NCBI GenBank assembly: GCA_951799445.1
Contig: OX637287.1
Coordinates: 17,608,224-17,672,223, forward strand
DNA length: 64,000 bases
From: Pseudisothecium myosuroides
Taxonomy: Eukaryota > Streptophyta > Bryopsida > Hypnales > Lembophyllaceae
Direction: 5' to 3'
Shown one piece after another: positions 48,801 through 63,560 of the stretch (within the stretch, counting starts at the first letter, position 1; the number at the start of each line of letters is the position of its first letter). A program made the translations under genes and the position numbers. The notes below the pieces were generated by a model. That model was not told the DNA's origin. It saw nothing but the letters and a program-made list of their open reading frames with translations, and searched no databases.

Positions 48801-49197
48801 GAGCATTGCCACCGTGTGGCGGCCAAATCCCCACGGGAGGTTAGCGTTGGCATGGCAATTCAACCCCAGGGCACAGTGACTTGAAGCTCCCCCATTGGGA
48901 CATGCTTGTGTAGCTTGATCTGCGACCTTTCTTTACTAAAAAACAAACAAGGATGCATAAAAGTAAATGAAAAGCAGTCTGCGCAACAAGAAAACACAGA
49001 AATCCATTGAGAAGTTGTCAGACCAGGCCATTGTTGCAAATCTCACCAAGCTCTGGGAGCTGTGGAGAACTCGTTGAATTTGGTCGCGCCTAGTTGCTCA
49101 TAGTGGCCAAGCTGCGCCACAGTAGGGGGGTATTTGACCCCCAGGCATAGCCTATGCTATCCTGGCTAGCCTCACGCAGGCCATAGTGGTGATGCTC
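48801..49197. mobile_element. MITE related to family I (copy L)
   Basis: The left end GAGCATTGCCACCGTGTGG and the right end CCATAGTGGTGATGCTC are imperfect inverted repeats resembling element I. TAA-type bases flank it but are not an exact duplication. Another similar end (TAAGAGCATGGCCACCC) occurs at ~49409, perhaps a separate fragment. Confidence 0.55.
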
Positions 49198-51217
<2,020 letters not shown>

Positions 51218-52506
51218 GAAATAATTGGGCCTCTGGAGGGCTGCTCTGCAGTGGCATCATTAAGTTTTTCCACGTCACTACCGACCCTACAAATTTGTAC
51301 AAACACAAAAGTCAAACCAACCAAATTTTACAAAAGATGTCAAAATATATTAATCAAGGTACATCACGGCAAGGGAGTACAAGACAATAGAATACAATTA
51401 TATAGGGTGTTTACTTTGCCAATTAAACAAATTAAGTGACTAATTTGACTTCATTTGTTTAATTGACAAATTAAACAATTGAAGTCAAAATAAGCCATAT
51501 TAAGTGGCTTTTGAAGCTTGTTACTAGAGGCATCTAGCTTCAAAAGTCACTTACTTAGTTTGTTGTGTTTGATGAGGAAAATAGAAGATCTTTATGCAAG
51601 TGGGGTAGTAGTAGGGAAAACAATCCATTTGGGATATGTAAATTAGGAACAATAGGAGCTCAACCGCTCATAGTTAAGTCAAATGCAAGAATTGTGTTAA
51701 AAGTTGAATTTCAGACTTCATTTAGGTATAGTAGAATAACTATTTTCAAAAAAACTTTGAACTAAACTAATGTGGGGAATCAAACTAAATTTCATCTCCA
51801 AAAATGGTTTTGAGGTTTGGGAACTCGAGTGGGAACTCCAACTAAAGTTATAGACAAATTTCAGAGAGGGACATTTTTTTTACATTTTCAAACGCCCTCT
51901 CTGAATTTTGCTCATAACTTTTTTTAGATTTTTGAAACATCAAATGAATTTTTGAAGATAAACTTAGCTTGAATACTCAACTTTTTTTAGTCCAAAGGTA
52001 TTATTTTTTTTGAAAAAAGGTATTCTACTATGCCTTTATGAGGTCTGAAATTTGACTTTTAACACAATTTCTATATTCTAACTATGAATGGCCAAGCTCT
52101 CAACTTCAAATTGTCCAATACTCTTTGAGGATTCATGACGAACAATTGATTTCATTATAAAAATAAACTCTTCACCCTTCATTCTCACCAAATGTCAATG
52201 AGGTAAATCTTCCACATCGCCATCAAAAGAATTTGTTGATGGTAGATGGTCATTGGACTATTTTTGACATTCGGTTTATTTTCTACAGCTTGCTTAGAAT
52301 TCAATTAGCAGATCAAGGTACATTAAAGTACCTTAACCTTGATTATTGAACACTTGAACTTTGATTCAGAGCCACTGACAATCATTCGACAGCTTGACGG
52401 AAGGAGAGCAAGAATAGGGGGGGGGGATTCCCTGAGCCAAAAAATAGGTAAAGTTCAGGGGCCTCTGAAGTTTGCGAAGCGGCCCTCTAGAGACTCAATT
52501 ATTTCA
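51218..52506. mobile_element. foldback element with family G-like ends (G2)
   Basis: The outer ends GAAATAATTGGGCCTCTGGA and GAGACTCAATTATTTC, with GGGCTGCT / GCGGCCCTC just inside, are inverted repeats. The middle is a long inverted repeat: ~51655-51880 pairs with ~51895-52110 (e.g. TTCAGAGAGGG / CCCTCTCTGAA, AAAAGTTGAATTTCAGACTTC / GAGGTCTGAAATTTGACTTTT). The transcript would form a hairpin with ~220-bp arms. No coding capacity. Confidence 0.7.
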
Positions 52507-55337
52507 AAAACATCAACACTTTTTCCAAATAGTAAACTTTTTAAAACTAGGTCCATTGTGTTATTTTCCTTATTATTCTTGTTTGGTTGTATGTATGTAT
52601 GCATATATACATAAGTCAATTTTCTATCCTATAATGTTGCCCAAAGTCGAGCAGGGTGATTGTAAGCAACACTTGTCCTATTTCTTATCCCCTTGCCCTT
52701 TGACAAGTGTTTTTTTGCTCATAACTTTTGCATCATTTGTCCGTTTGACATGAAATTTGGAATGAAGGTCAATGCGGTAGTTGCAGACATTTAGTAATTT
52801 TTTCAAATTTTTTCAAATTAGTTTACTATTTTTAACCTGCCCCCAATTGGGTATCTACCTTGGCCATTTTGGAGGATTTTAGTCCTATTTTTGACTCAAA
52901 AATGAAAATTTGAAGCCACAAATTGAACATGTTGGAGGTCTACTAACATTACAAGGGTTGATGGTGAATTTTTATTAAAATATTAAAATAACAATATGTC
53001 GATTGCACACATGGGGTCAAAGTGAACTTCCTTTGCGCAAAGGCTGCAAAGAGGGAAAAAATTTCCTTCATGAATTTTTTGGTGCAATGCAAGCGCAATC
53101 TTGTATAGCAAAATGACTTTTTTTTATTGAATTTTATTGAATTTTATTTAATTACGAAAAATGAAAAACTCCACAGTCTCCTTTTCTGCTCACAATGGCT
53201 TCTGTAGTATTCCGTAGTAGTCTGTAGTCTTGCATAGTACAACATAGTATTGAATCAACGGTTTAGATCTGCTGGGCGCTGCTAACACACAATACTAGTA
53301 GTATTGCATAGTACTGCCAGTCCTATGATTAGAAACTACAACTTTGACGAAAAAATGCAAAGTGTTTCTTGTAACTACTACAGCAACTATAAAATTGTTG
53401 ATTGGGCATTTTTTGAATAGTAGTGCATTCATGTCTTAATCTTTGCTACAACACATTTAGACAAACTTATATAAATGATTGCATCTATTGAGCACAATTT
53501 GAGAAATGGGGCTACCAATTACACAACACTAAAGAAGGCTTGTAAGGATTCAAAAAATAGTTTCACATCAATTACAATTCATCGTTAATCCTTCAACGAC
53601 ACGGCGGACGTTTTGAGGCCAATGAATGACAAGAGAATCTCCTATGTAGGACAAAAGTGCAACTATTCATCTTCCAAATTTTGTGGGTAAAAAGATGATA
53701 ATCTACAGTAGTTTGACTTCCAATGAGTACTTTTGCATTATTTTAATCCAATAATCCACATGGTGACAAAACAGATGATTTCCACGGTTATGAGCCCGTC
53801 GTTTAAGGGTTAAAGTACGGAGCCTATTTGAGCCCCCCAACCCAATGTAGAGCAACTCTCCACCTAGCCACCGTTTGAGATCTAAAAATATTGGATCTGT
53901 TTAAATTTACAATAAATTGAAAGAAATAGGCTCCCGACCCTAGCTGTTGCACTATCCATGAGGATGTAATAGTACAAAATTATAATAATAGTATAATAAT
54001 AGTATAATAATAGTATAATAATATTTTAAAAATATTTTAAAAAATATTATCATTCAAGAATTATAATTAAAATTATTAAAATTATTAAAAAATTATTATT
54101 ACTATTTAAAAATATAATAAAAATATTTAAAAATATTTAAACATTTAAAAAAATCAGAAATAGTAGTCTAATCTGGTCCCACTCATGCCATATCAAATTT
54201 GAAAACTCTATAATTTCATATTTATTTTAATTTTAATTAATTTTAATTGAATTGAATTGTCATCACTAATTAGGCCCTGCAATTCGTTGGCCGCAAAAAG
54301 AAAAAAACATTGGTTGGCGTTCCTTGCTATGCAGAATTTCACAACCCCTTTGAGTATTCATTTTTCCCTAATGCTCTACCACCAGATTAATTGGGAGAAA
54401 CAAGTGAAGGAATAGAATTGCCTTGTTGTCAAACTTTTCCACTCAACGAAGAAATCATATTTGTTTCCCTTCAATTTTATGTGTCTTCAATTTAATTTAA
54501 CTCTCTAGCCATCTCATATTTGATTTTGTGAAAATGATCAAATTGTCTTTGTAGATTATTTTGATGCGTTATTGGTATAAAAGAATATTATAAGAATTAA
54601 TTAAGATTAAAAAGATCAATTTCATCAAATTTCATTGCTACAATCAAAATGATTAATTTAATTGTACAATCCATGTTGAGGGTTTATAATTCAATTGTAT
54701 AGAAGTTGAAAGGGGCATTGAATGACTAGGCGGTTGGTTTTGATGTTGAGTGATTATTTTCATACAATATTTGGGAATAACCGCTGGATAGTTCATTGTT
54801 AGCCAGTAAAATTGGTAAAAAATACGGTTTGCAACTTGAAAACATAAAAAAATGGTGAAAAAATCTATAAAATTTCTATTTGGAGTAAATAAAAACTGGA
54901 CTTGGTACTTGAAAAACTAGTTCAATACAAGAATAAAAAAAAAATAGCTGGTAAAACTCAAAAAATATATTATGATAATTTCCATACACCAACTATTCAT
55001 TATTTCTAAAACATAAAATTTCTACTAGACAATTTTAGAAGTTCAAAAAATAGAAATCTACCTTGCTCATGTATGAAAGCATTTTTTTGTCATTATCTTG
55101 GTCAATTTCTACCCACATGGAAATCTACTCGAAGACCAAGTACTTCAAAATTGGAGCTTCTAATCTCTGTCGTATTGCAGTAATCAGGAGCTCATATCCT
55201 CATACATGATCACAATTATACCTAGTTTTAGGTTTCATTTAAGTTTGAGACAGGCAATGTTCTTTAGTAATTGACATAACTAACCCTAAAGTAGCCATTC
55301 TATTTGAAGTATATTCAATACGGAGTACAATATGGTA
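52507..55337. other. AT-rich intergenic DNA
   Basis: No gene is supported. At ~53200-53330 words such as AGTATTGCATAGTAC recur. At 53970-54025 there is a TAATAATAG microsatellite. One end of a family B element lies at 54290-54373. Confidence 0.45.
54290..54373 (-). mobile_element. left end of a family B element (copy B3, reversed)
   Basis: On the - strand it reads CATTAGGGAAAAATGAATAC, CAAAGGGGTTGTGAAATTC, GGAACGCCAACC and GCGGCCAAC, in the order seen at 36380. The opposite end, expected to the left, was not found, so the full extent is unknown. Confidence 0.65.
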
Positions 55338-55913
55338 GAACCACCCATAGTGACTACTTAAGCGATTCCGTGCATGTTCTGGAGCAGTAGAAGCCAATTT
55401 TAATGTTCAGCCCTATAGAAAGATTAAATGACGGACATTGCCAAATTTTCATGATTTTTTTCCTTGAATTCAAATTATTATGAATTTTAGAAGCCAAAAG
55501 TTGGCCTAAAACCATATGCAATCTACTACGTATAAGGTACCCCCCCATAACCGACCGAATGAGGATTTCCAACATGATTTGGAGTAGTGAAGGCAAAACA
55601 AATATTTTTCAGAGGTACATCGATAGAAATGACATGGACTGTAAAAAAATTGGTAATTTTATCACTTGAATTGAAATTACTATGGATTTTGGGAGGCAAA
55701 AAGTGTGCCGGACCCATGGCCAATGTGTAGACTCTTCCAATTCCGATCATTCAATAACTTTTTACTTAATCATTATTTCCTACTTTTTTTTAACAACTTG
55801 GGATATGTGTCATGTATTTATTAGTTCCAACCTTGAAAAGGAAAAAAAAAAAATTCTAAGCTTGGTCAGAAATACATGCACCTATAGGTCGGGAATGGGA
55901 GAGGGTACCTTAA
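55338..55913 (+). mobile_element. short family F element (copy F4)
   Basis: GGTAGAACCACCCATAGTGAC near the left and GGGAATGGGAGAGGGTACC near the right resemble the F1 ends. Internal blocks such as GACTCTTCCAATTCCGATCAT, TTGAAAAGGAAAAAAAAAAA and TTCTAAGCTT match F1 at ~32875-32975. Much of F1's interior is missing. Confidence 0.6.
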
Positions 55914-56363
55914 ACTCTATCAATTCCAATCATTCAAGAACTACTAAAACACTCACTAGTACTTCCTACTTTCTTACTCATTATTTTGGCTTCTAGGCAC
56001 TGATTGAAGTAAAAATTATATTTCCAAAAAGCTAATGTGACTTCCTATCTTCATAAAAAATTTCAAAAAATCACCATGCAGATTGAGACCACAAGAGCCT
56101 ACCCAAAATCCATTTTGTCCCCTGAGGGGACAATAAGAGTTCAAGGGTTTAAATGTGATGTTTTCTATTCTTGAACATGAGTCCCACAAGCGAAGTTTTA
56201 ATCCAAATTGGATATATGGTATATTGTAGGAAAGTTTGAACAATATCATTTGAATGGTATATTATGAGCTTAGTTTGGAGTGTAACTACAATTTTTGGTA
56301 CTCGGTACAACAAGTTGCAAATTTATGGGTCTATTCCAAGCTAAAGATAGAATTTGGTCAAAT

Positions 56364-56553
56364 GGGCAATTTCGTTAAAGTGGCGATATTTTTTTAAATG
56401 GCATGAAAACAGTTTAGAACGGTTGTTCTGAAATCTATACCTGTCCTAGATGGTTTAGAACGGCTGTCCTGAAATCCATATTTGTCCTAAATGGTGAAAA
56501 TGGCACACTGTCAAAGTGGCACTTGGAATACCGCCATTTTAACGAAATTGCCC
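56364..56553. mobile_element. MITE, family J (copy J3)
   Basis: The ends GGGCAATTTCGTTAAAGTGG and CCATTTTAACGAAATTGCCC enclose 190 bp very similar to J2, including the double CTGAAATC..TATACCTGTCC block. This is the best-preserved copy in the window. Confidence 0.88.
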
Positions 56554-57002
56554 ATTCAAGTTCTCAATCATCAAAAACTCCTTGAAACATGTACATCTTC
56601 CTAAAACCACATTGACCATGTAGTTCACCAATTAGTCACACTTACATGTGAAGAGTTGACAAATGCTATCACGTCTGCTACATACAGTATATGGCCAACA
56701 TACGCAGCACATGGAAGTGTGCCCATAACATGTGCAGTTCAGTCATTGCGTAACCAACACTAAATCCAAGTCCATCAAAACTAAACGCCTGGTGAATGAT
56801 TGAGCTTGCAAAGCACCTCACTGTGCTGTAAATTAGTTGTCTTAAAGACTACAAACCTGGATCTTAGAGATGAGGAATAGGACTTCTCTATCGTACAAAC
56901 CACGTCGAAGATTCTGTATTTTCATAATCACTTGAACATCATACTGCGAAGTAACCAGCTTAGTTTCCTACTGTCATACTTACGTTACCATGGCGCTGAT
57001 CG

Positions 57003-57153
57003 ACAATTTCGTTAAATTGGCGTGATTCAGGCTCCAAAAATTGAGACATTAATCTCCAAAGTGCTCTAAACAACTAGAACAGGTACGGATGTATGTTTCA
57101 AGCCGCGCTCCTAGCTGAAACGTGGAATTCATACCGCCAATTAACGAAATTGA
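57003..57153. mobile_element. MITE, family J (copy J4)
   Basis: The ends ACAATTTCGTTAAATTGGCG and CGCCAATTAACGAAATTG are inverted. The inner text GGCTCCAAAAATTGAGACATT and GTTTCAAGCCGCG resembles J5. It ends ~115 bp beyond the pectate lyase stop codon and may lie in its 3' flank or UTR. Confidence 0.8.
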
Positions 57154-57186
57154 CGTTGCTGTCAAATGCCTATGAAATCTTGTCTA

Positions 57187-57192
57187 TTTATT
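57187..57192 (-). terminator. putative polyadenylation signal of the pectate lyase gene
   Basis: AATAAA on the - strand lies 76 bp past the stop codon. It is inferred from position. Confidence 0.4.
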
Positions 57193-57267
57193 CTATGATC
57201 ACAATTTCAATGGTACTAGAAGGCGTCCTCCTAAGAACAGACAGACACCTGCTAGCCAGGACGATGG

Positions 57268-59974
57268 TCATAGCATCAGAGGACCAGCATCATTTGTCAT
57301 GGCAGGCACCAGAGCAGCAGGGCGAGCGGAGAAACTCGTGGCCTTGGCATAAAAGTTGCCCTTGCCTGTAGAACCAGAGTCCGTGAAGAAAGCTCCCGCC
57401 AGGAAGACGTCGCCCAAGCTTCTCCAGTTCCACTTCTCCCATCCATCAATGTCGCTGCCGTCGTCGTCGATGCGCTTCGTCACCTCCTTGAAGGTGCCGG
57501 CCATGAAGAAGTTGCTTTCGCTGTTGATGGTCGGATTCTCGCTCCCGCCGATGGCGTACATCAACCATGGACTGTAGAAGTTGTTCACAATGTGGAAGTA
57601 TCCAAACCGACATCTGGGAACGAAACAGATCCATCAGCCAATGGTATCTAGCTCCGAAAAAAACCATAACTCCAATGCAGGGCTTTAGGCTCGATGCAAG
57701 AAGGGAGGAGGATTAGAACCCATATTGCTAGCTAGCCCTTCTTAACCCACTGTAGAATTGAATTTGATACAGAAGATACACAACTGCTGAAATTTAAGTG
57801 CATAAATTCATCCACAAGGTCAATGCAATCAATGAGATTCGAGTGCATACACTCATCCTTAAGGTCGAATATAGTCCTGAATTTTGATGTCTGAGACATT
57901 GCGAATTGTGATCTCTTAGCATACTTTTCATCAAAGGCAAAAATTGTTAAGTGGAACCAACACAATGTTATCTTCATTATTTGATATCCAGGTCCATAGC
58001 TGAATGCACAAGATAACAAGAAAAACAAGGGATCTAGCCCCGAAGTCGGAGATAGATAGAAAATGGGCCGCTACGTACCTCGGAATGCGCTCCACGAGCC
58101 CCTCCCCGAAGTGGTTGAACGCCACCGTGACCTGCATCCCACTGTCGTCGCTGTCCTTGGAATGCCCCCCGAGCAGCATCACCTTATCATGCTTGGTAAA
58201 GTAATTGTTAGAGATGGTCACCGCAGTCGACCCCTCCGTCACGTCCACCAACCCATCCGCGCAATGCGCCAGGAAGTTATGATCAATCCAAACATCCCTG
58301 GAGCCATAGATCGAAATCGCATCCCCGTCCGCCTTCCCCCGATCTCCCACATGATCCGGACTGCCTCGAATCACCGCAGGCCCCGTCTGCTTGATATCGT
58401 GAACATGCAACCCATGAATGATCACATTGTTCACGTACTGAATGGTAATACAGGCCCCTCCCGCGATGTGCACGTTCGCGCCTCGCCCGTCGATGGTCTT
58501 GAAGCTGTTCACGATGAGCTCGTTCTTTAGCTTGATGTTCATGTTGCGAGAGAAGATGATCCAGAGAGGCTCCGTTTGCATGGCGCCGTAGCGGAGTGTG
58601 CCGGGGGTGGGGTTGATCACGTCGTCGTCGCTGGGGTCCGTCACTATGTAGATGGCGCCGTTCTTGCCGCCGATGGCGTTTTTGCCGAATCCGACTGCGC
58701 AGTCGGCTAGTGATTGACGGTTCGCACGCCAGTGACTGTCGCAACGCCAGCAATCGTCGATGGGGTTTCCGGTGCCGCAACCCTTTAGCACTCTGCGTGT
58801 GGAATTTTCTGGAACGCTGCAACGGTTCCATAATGGCCCTCAGGTCAGCTATGTCGAGAATGGATATCAGTACAACAGGAAGTGGCGGTTGCAACACATC
58901 ATCAATTATTTTTTGCAATGGTTTTGTAGCGGTTGCATACTTTGCTTTAAACTCATGGTCTATTGCAAACCATTGTAAAAGAGCTGCAAAGTTGTTGCAA
59001 AAGTCTTGAGCACGGAACCAGTGCACATCTATGCGTAAACTGTTGCGAAAACTATTGCATTTGCAAATTTTTGCAAATGCATTGCACAATGTTGTACTAT
59101 ACCATTGTAAAATTGTTAGTGGAGTTCTGAAGGTCATTGCAAGACTGTTGCAAACACTATTGCAAACTCAGCCTTCTGTACAAGTGGCTTGAGCAGCCAT
59201 GGCTTTCGAAAACAGTGGATTTCAGAGTAGTGTACTTAGGAGGCACAATGTTTAACCGTAGTTACTGGGAATGGCAATCTAGCTCGCTTTCTAGCTCAGC
59301 GTCAATTTGAATGTTTTGCAATTACATCTGAGAGGTTCCATAGTATGTTCAAAGATCACACAAAAGAGCGAAACTAATTAGCAAACTCGCAATCTGAAAA
59401 AATCGAATCTGGGATAGCCAACCATTCTTAGTAAGAATGTGTTCAACGTGAAGTGATTCCGTACAATGTTGGAATGGGAAAACCCATAGGAAGGGATGGA
59501 AGTGCTAGATACTTTCAAACCCCTTCTCTTCTGAATTTATCTAATTAGATGAACTTAGATGAGTCTCCGCCATTAGCGAAGACGAGTCTCATATGGCAGA
59601 ACATGGAAACCAATTTTCAACGTTGAAGACCATGATCCACTTCTCTGAAATGGGTCCAATTAATGTGAGAAGAGTCCCAGAAAAATGCGTGTCTACTACA
59701 TGAAATATTCTGGCGAACAATGAGGATCTTCAGCGATGCAAGTGGCAATATTTAAACTCGCTAATGGTACTCATCTCAGCCGCAGAGTAGCTATGGCTTT
59801 CAAAAACGGCACACAAACTAAGTCTGGTCATCCAAAAACTGCAACATAGGCTTACCTTTCAGTGAAAACTGGTGCAGAATTTTCGAGAGAGACTTCTGAC
59901 TCCAATGGCCTTGCTGTCCAACACAGGGGCAACATTGCTACCAGCACGAGCAGTGACAGTGAGTTTGACGCCAT
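57268..59974 (-). CDS. pectate lyase (polysaccharide lyase family 1)
   Basis: Three exons, complement(join(57268..57613, 58079..58816, 59856..59974)), give 400 residues, the usual plant length. Both introns are phase 2 with GT-AG ends. Residues 1-21 ([20 protein letters not shown]) are a signal peptide, so it is secreted to the wall. Domain marks in order: [88 protein letters not shown] (216-231; Asp residues of the calcium site), [18 protein letters not shown] (catalytic Arg region, 283-288), YFHIVNN and [16 protein letters not shown]. Members cleave de-esterified homogalacturonan by beta-elimination with Ca2+. The C-terminus ends GPLML and lacks the Cys/Arg-rich tail of many angiosperm members. 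All key residues I can check are present, so it should be active. Confidence 0.93.
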
Positions 59975-62390
59975 AGCTGCTCCTCCTCGTGTCTGATTAC
60001 AATGGCACGGGATTGTTAACGCCTTTGATAGGAGGTATCAAATAAACTCAAACACGATCGAATGCAAGTTGATGCATACTAGTACCTCCATCACAGTGCA
60101 AGTCTGAAGTGCTTACGATAATCGTCAAATGATCTCTCTCCCTGAAATATTTTGTTCAGCGTCAGCCATCTCTACTATCAGGCACCATTTCAAAATTGAA
60201 ATTCGACCTTCAGCGTCAGTCACAATTGCAGTGCAGTCCCGCAAAAATTGCACTATTACAGACACTTCTAGTTCAACAAACTGACATTAAATCGTGCATC
60301 ATTTCTGTATTGCGATTTAATGCACTCAAAGGCCTCTCACCGTAGTCTCTGCAGGCAGCTCAAATCCTCCCGCCTCCAACTCCACTTCAACAAGGAAGAA
60401 ACGCCATCCTGCAACTCCGACTGCGAGCTCTGGACACTAGTTACTCCATTAATCCTAAACTCCTGGGAACCAAGAGCTAGACCTCCAAGCTTGTCAAACA
60501 ATCCAGCCCTGCCAAAAGCCGCCACGATGTGATACAATGTGCAGAAAGCGAACAATTAACTGCAACCAACTGGTACAGTCCGGTCTGTGTCTCCCATTCC
60601 CATCAACCAACTCCACGAGTCAGGAGAAATTCATGAAGGGCGATGACTTCGGGGACCCAGTGTAAGGATATTAATTGCAATGCGGATATAGACTAAGTTA
60701 TATATCAAGTGTGTGCAGACGTTTCAATGAAGCTAGGCGGGACTCTGCACGCAGTCTTCACAAGCCATGAGTGGACTGTTACTATGCAATGCAGTAACAT
60801 TCTGAGACAAGCTTCTGACCTCTGGGAAGCGTACACGGAAAAGGGGAAGGATTGAACCTCATGATTTCGCTTTTTACTGTCACCCGAGATTGAGTGTTTC
60901 TGGGTGACCTGATTGAGAGTACTGTACAGTCCGGGTGAGGAGAGCTTCGCGGGTGCAGTGACATTTTGCACAGGATTCTGAATTTGCAAAGGTCTAGTCA
61001 TTTTGTCCAACAGTCTAGTTTTTTTGGAAAAATTCACTGTCTGCATACTTTTTCACTTTTCACTTTTTGCTCAGTGGGGTGGCTACACGAATTTGGTCGA
61101 GCCTACCAATTTGCATAATATCTTGTTATTTTGGAAGTCACAATACAAATATTGGTGATTTACAACAAATTACCATGGAAGTCTGGAAAGTAATAGCATG
61201 TTCCTACTTTAGTAATCCAGGTGCAAAACCCAAAAAATTGCCAAATCTGGCAATATTTGGCAAGAAGACCACTGGTTGTGTCCATTAAGCCAGAATATGG
61301 AAGCAGGACTGCAGGATAAGAGTGGTTACTGAGGTTGTTCAGAGTGTAAGTTAGACTGTAGGGAGAATGGGTAAGTTTATTTCCACAAGTCAGGAAGAAG
61401 GTGGTGCTGTGCGGGATGAGACATGATAACTTAGCTGAGAAAGCGGCGAGTTGTGTACAGCGAATGCAGAGCTACATGCTGCTTCACATGTGCTGATGAG
61501 ACCATGAGAATCTGGTATGGGACTTGAGCAACACAAAAGATTCCGTTTCAGTCAATGCAGCTTTCAGGGAGTCATCACAAGTTCTGGGTTTCAAATTGCA
61601 TCAAGGTACACAAATAATGCCACTATCATTAAGAGTGTCCTGCCCCAATTTTTCAAGTGGCATACTGTTCACAGAATTATCCCAAACAACTCTTCATCCA
61701 TAACATTCTTAAGTTTTGAGGTGGGCGTGACCTCTTACAGTAGTATTCTCGATGGAATTACAAGTAAGTAAATTTTAAACTAAGGATTATGAAGAATTTA
61801 CTTATCGTAGCATTGTAGATGGAATAGTTTCGTGCACAATATTATTGAAGAAGGTTCACCTATCTCAAACCTCTAGAATGTCTCAAACCTCTAGAATGCT
61901 ATGTTCACACTCGTCATTTGTAGAAGACTAATTGTGCTCTTTTTAAACATTTCAATGTACAAATGTAATCTTCTTAAATGCCACAAGGAATCATTCAAAG
62001 GTTACAACCAATGAATCATTTGGACATATGGGAAAAATCAGGATAAGAATTTATGTTTGGATCAAATAGAGAGTTGCCTTCAATGATTGATGATGTGATT
62101 GGCAAAAAGAAAACAAAACATTAGAGTTAATTGTAAAGTGTGTGCAATGCAGGACCAGGAGCTAGTTGGAGTTTGAAAAAAAAACATGACAAAATTCCTT
62201 GGAGCAACAAAACTAGGGTCTCACAGAGTTTGGTACTCTATTTCTTTTGTAAAATTCTCAGTTAAACTTTCCTCTGACACCACTGTTACAACTGGGGACG
62301 ACCTTTACAATTAACTAAACTCTATCGTGCGTCACTTACTTATCATGGTCTACCTCAAAAGGAGACTAGCTCCAAGGATAGCACTCACTT
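59975..62390. other. upstream flank of the pectate lyase gene and intergenic DNA
   Basis: The first ~300 bp should include the pectate lyase 5' UTR and promoter. Short frames at 60320-60555 and 60705-61046 have no family features. No repeats with clear ends were found. Confidence 0.45.
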
Positions 62391-62719
62391 TCACTTCCAC
62401 TTTGCGGTCGCCTTCTCTGTGTCCATGTGACTCAGTTCGTACCTCGATTCCTCTATCATGTCCCCGTGTTTGGGAATCATTGAGAGCCTCCAGAGTCCAG
62501 ACAGCTTGTTGTGAAGATCGAGCTTGATGAGGAGCTGGCCGGGAAGTTGGGAGGAGCGCATCAGCTCGATCAGTTTTCCAACAGCCACTATACAGGCAGG
62601 ACCAAGACCTTCGCACAGCTAGAGTTGACGATGAACTGGGTGTTTGGCAGGAGCCTCGCCTTGCCCCATGTTGCCAACGTGCTTGCCTGACACCTCCTGA
62701 TCGATGCTCACTTCGTTAA
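62391..62719 (-). pseudogene. LEA_2 (LEA14/WHy-like) exon fragment with frameshifts
   Basis: Read on the - strand after an acceptor (CCCTTGCAG, exon from 62719), three frames in turn give similarity to the LEA_2 fold. These are NEVSIDQEVSGKHVGNMGQG, then LLPNTQFIVNSSCAKVLVLP, then VGKLIELMRSSQLPGQLLIK and LSGLWRLSMIPKHGDM, ending at a stop at 62391. This resembles the LEA_2 pattern of an extended strand, a loop with 'lp..t', a 'v.vPv.v..L..l' helix-strand and a final strand pair. Two frame changes are needed, at ~62660 and ~62589. LEA_2 proteins are small desiccation- and stress-linked proteins. No other exon was found. The assignment is by pattern only. Confidence 0.38.
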
Positions 62720-63335
62720 CTGCAAGGGCTCAGCAGCTGGGCACTCTGGAACTTGCAGTGGCAGAGCATGTGAATTGTCCTGTATTCTTAGTTTTTCATT
62801 TGGCACAAATGAAATGAAATTTCTTGGCGCCCACCGCGGGAAAGAGACGGACGCTGGTCCTGTATTTCATATGTCTGTCGTATGCTGACAGTAATCTAAG
62901 TACGCTCAGAACTCCGTCTTTTATTATTGTCACTCTCCCCATTATCACATTCACTGTACTCAGTTCTCACTGAACCGGAGGAGGGAAATCATACCTCTGG
63001 TATGGCCGTTGTGGCACTCCCTCCAGAATTAACCCTTAACCCCTAAACGCCTCAACCCTTTTTTGAATTTTTGCACATTTTTGCTTGTGTCTTTGTACAG
63101 AAATATCATTTACTGGAATTTCATGAATTGGGTCATTAAGGAAGATTGTCTTTTCTAGATTCAAGTATTACATTGGATGAATGAGAAGTTTGTTCGACTA
63201 AACAATGCCTAGAAGTCCTCTGTTCATTGTTTAGAATATGGACGTCAAAGCGCTTTAGGGTTTACTCCCAAAGAACCGGCCTACGTTTTTTGGCTACATA
63301 GCAATGTTGGACAAGGTGCTGTGAATGAGGATTTG
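62720..63335. other. intergenic DNA, no gene seen
   Basis: If the LEA_2-like fragment had upstream exons they should be here, but none is recognised. Confidence 0.4.
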
Positions 63336-63560
63336 CATATTTTTACTCTGAAATTTTAATAGAAGGTGCGAAGGGGAATATCTTTCATGTGCACTAAATT
63401 TCATGACATTCGAAAATATGAGTCAAAAGTTATGACGTAATATATTACTTTTTTGTAAATGGGCAATCCGGGCAAATTAAAAAAATCACTTTTTTTAGAA
63501 ACAAAAATTTGAAATTGGTTTTCTAGATTTATATATACATAGAAACTCTGAATCATTCTA
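63336..63560 (+). mobile_element. fragment of family F element (copy F3)
   Basis: It shares TGAAATTTTAATAGAA, GAATATCTTTCAT, TGCACTAAATTTCA and GAGTCAAAAGTTATG with F1 at ~31850-31960, and TGGGCAATCCGGGCA with ~31971. Element ends are not seen. Confidence 0.65.

Noticed and set aside
58063..58530. 155-codon + strand frame
   Set aside because: Antisense to the pectate lyase middle exon.
58283..59137. 284-codon - strand frame
   Set aside because: Alternate frame of the pectate lyase exon running into intron 1; Arg/His-rich composition typical of a shifted GC-rich frame.
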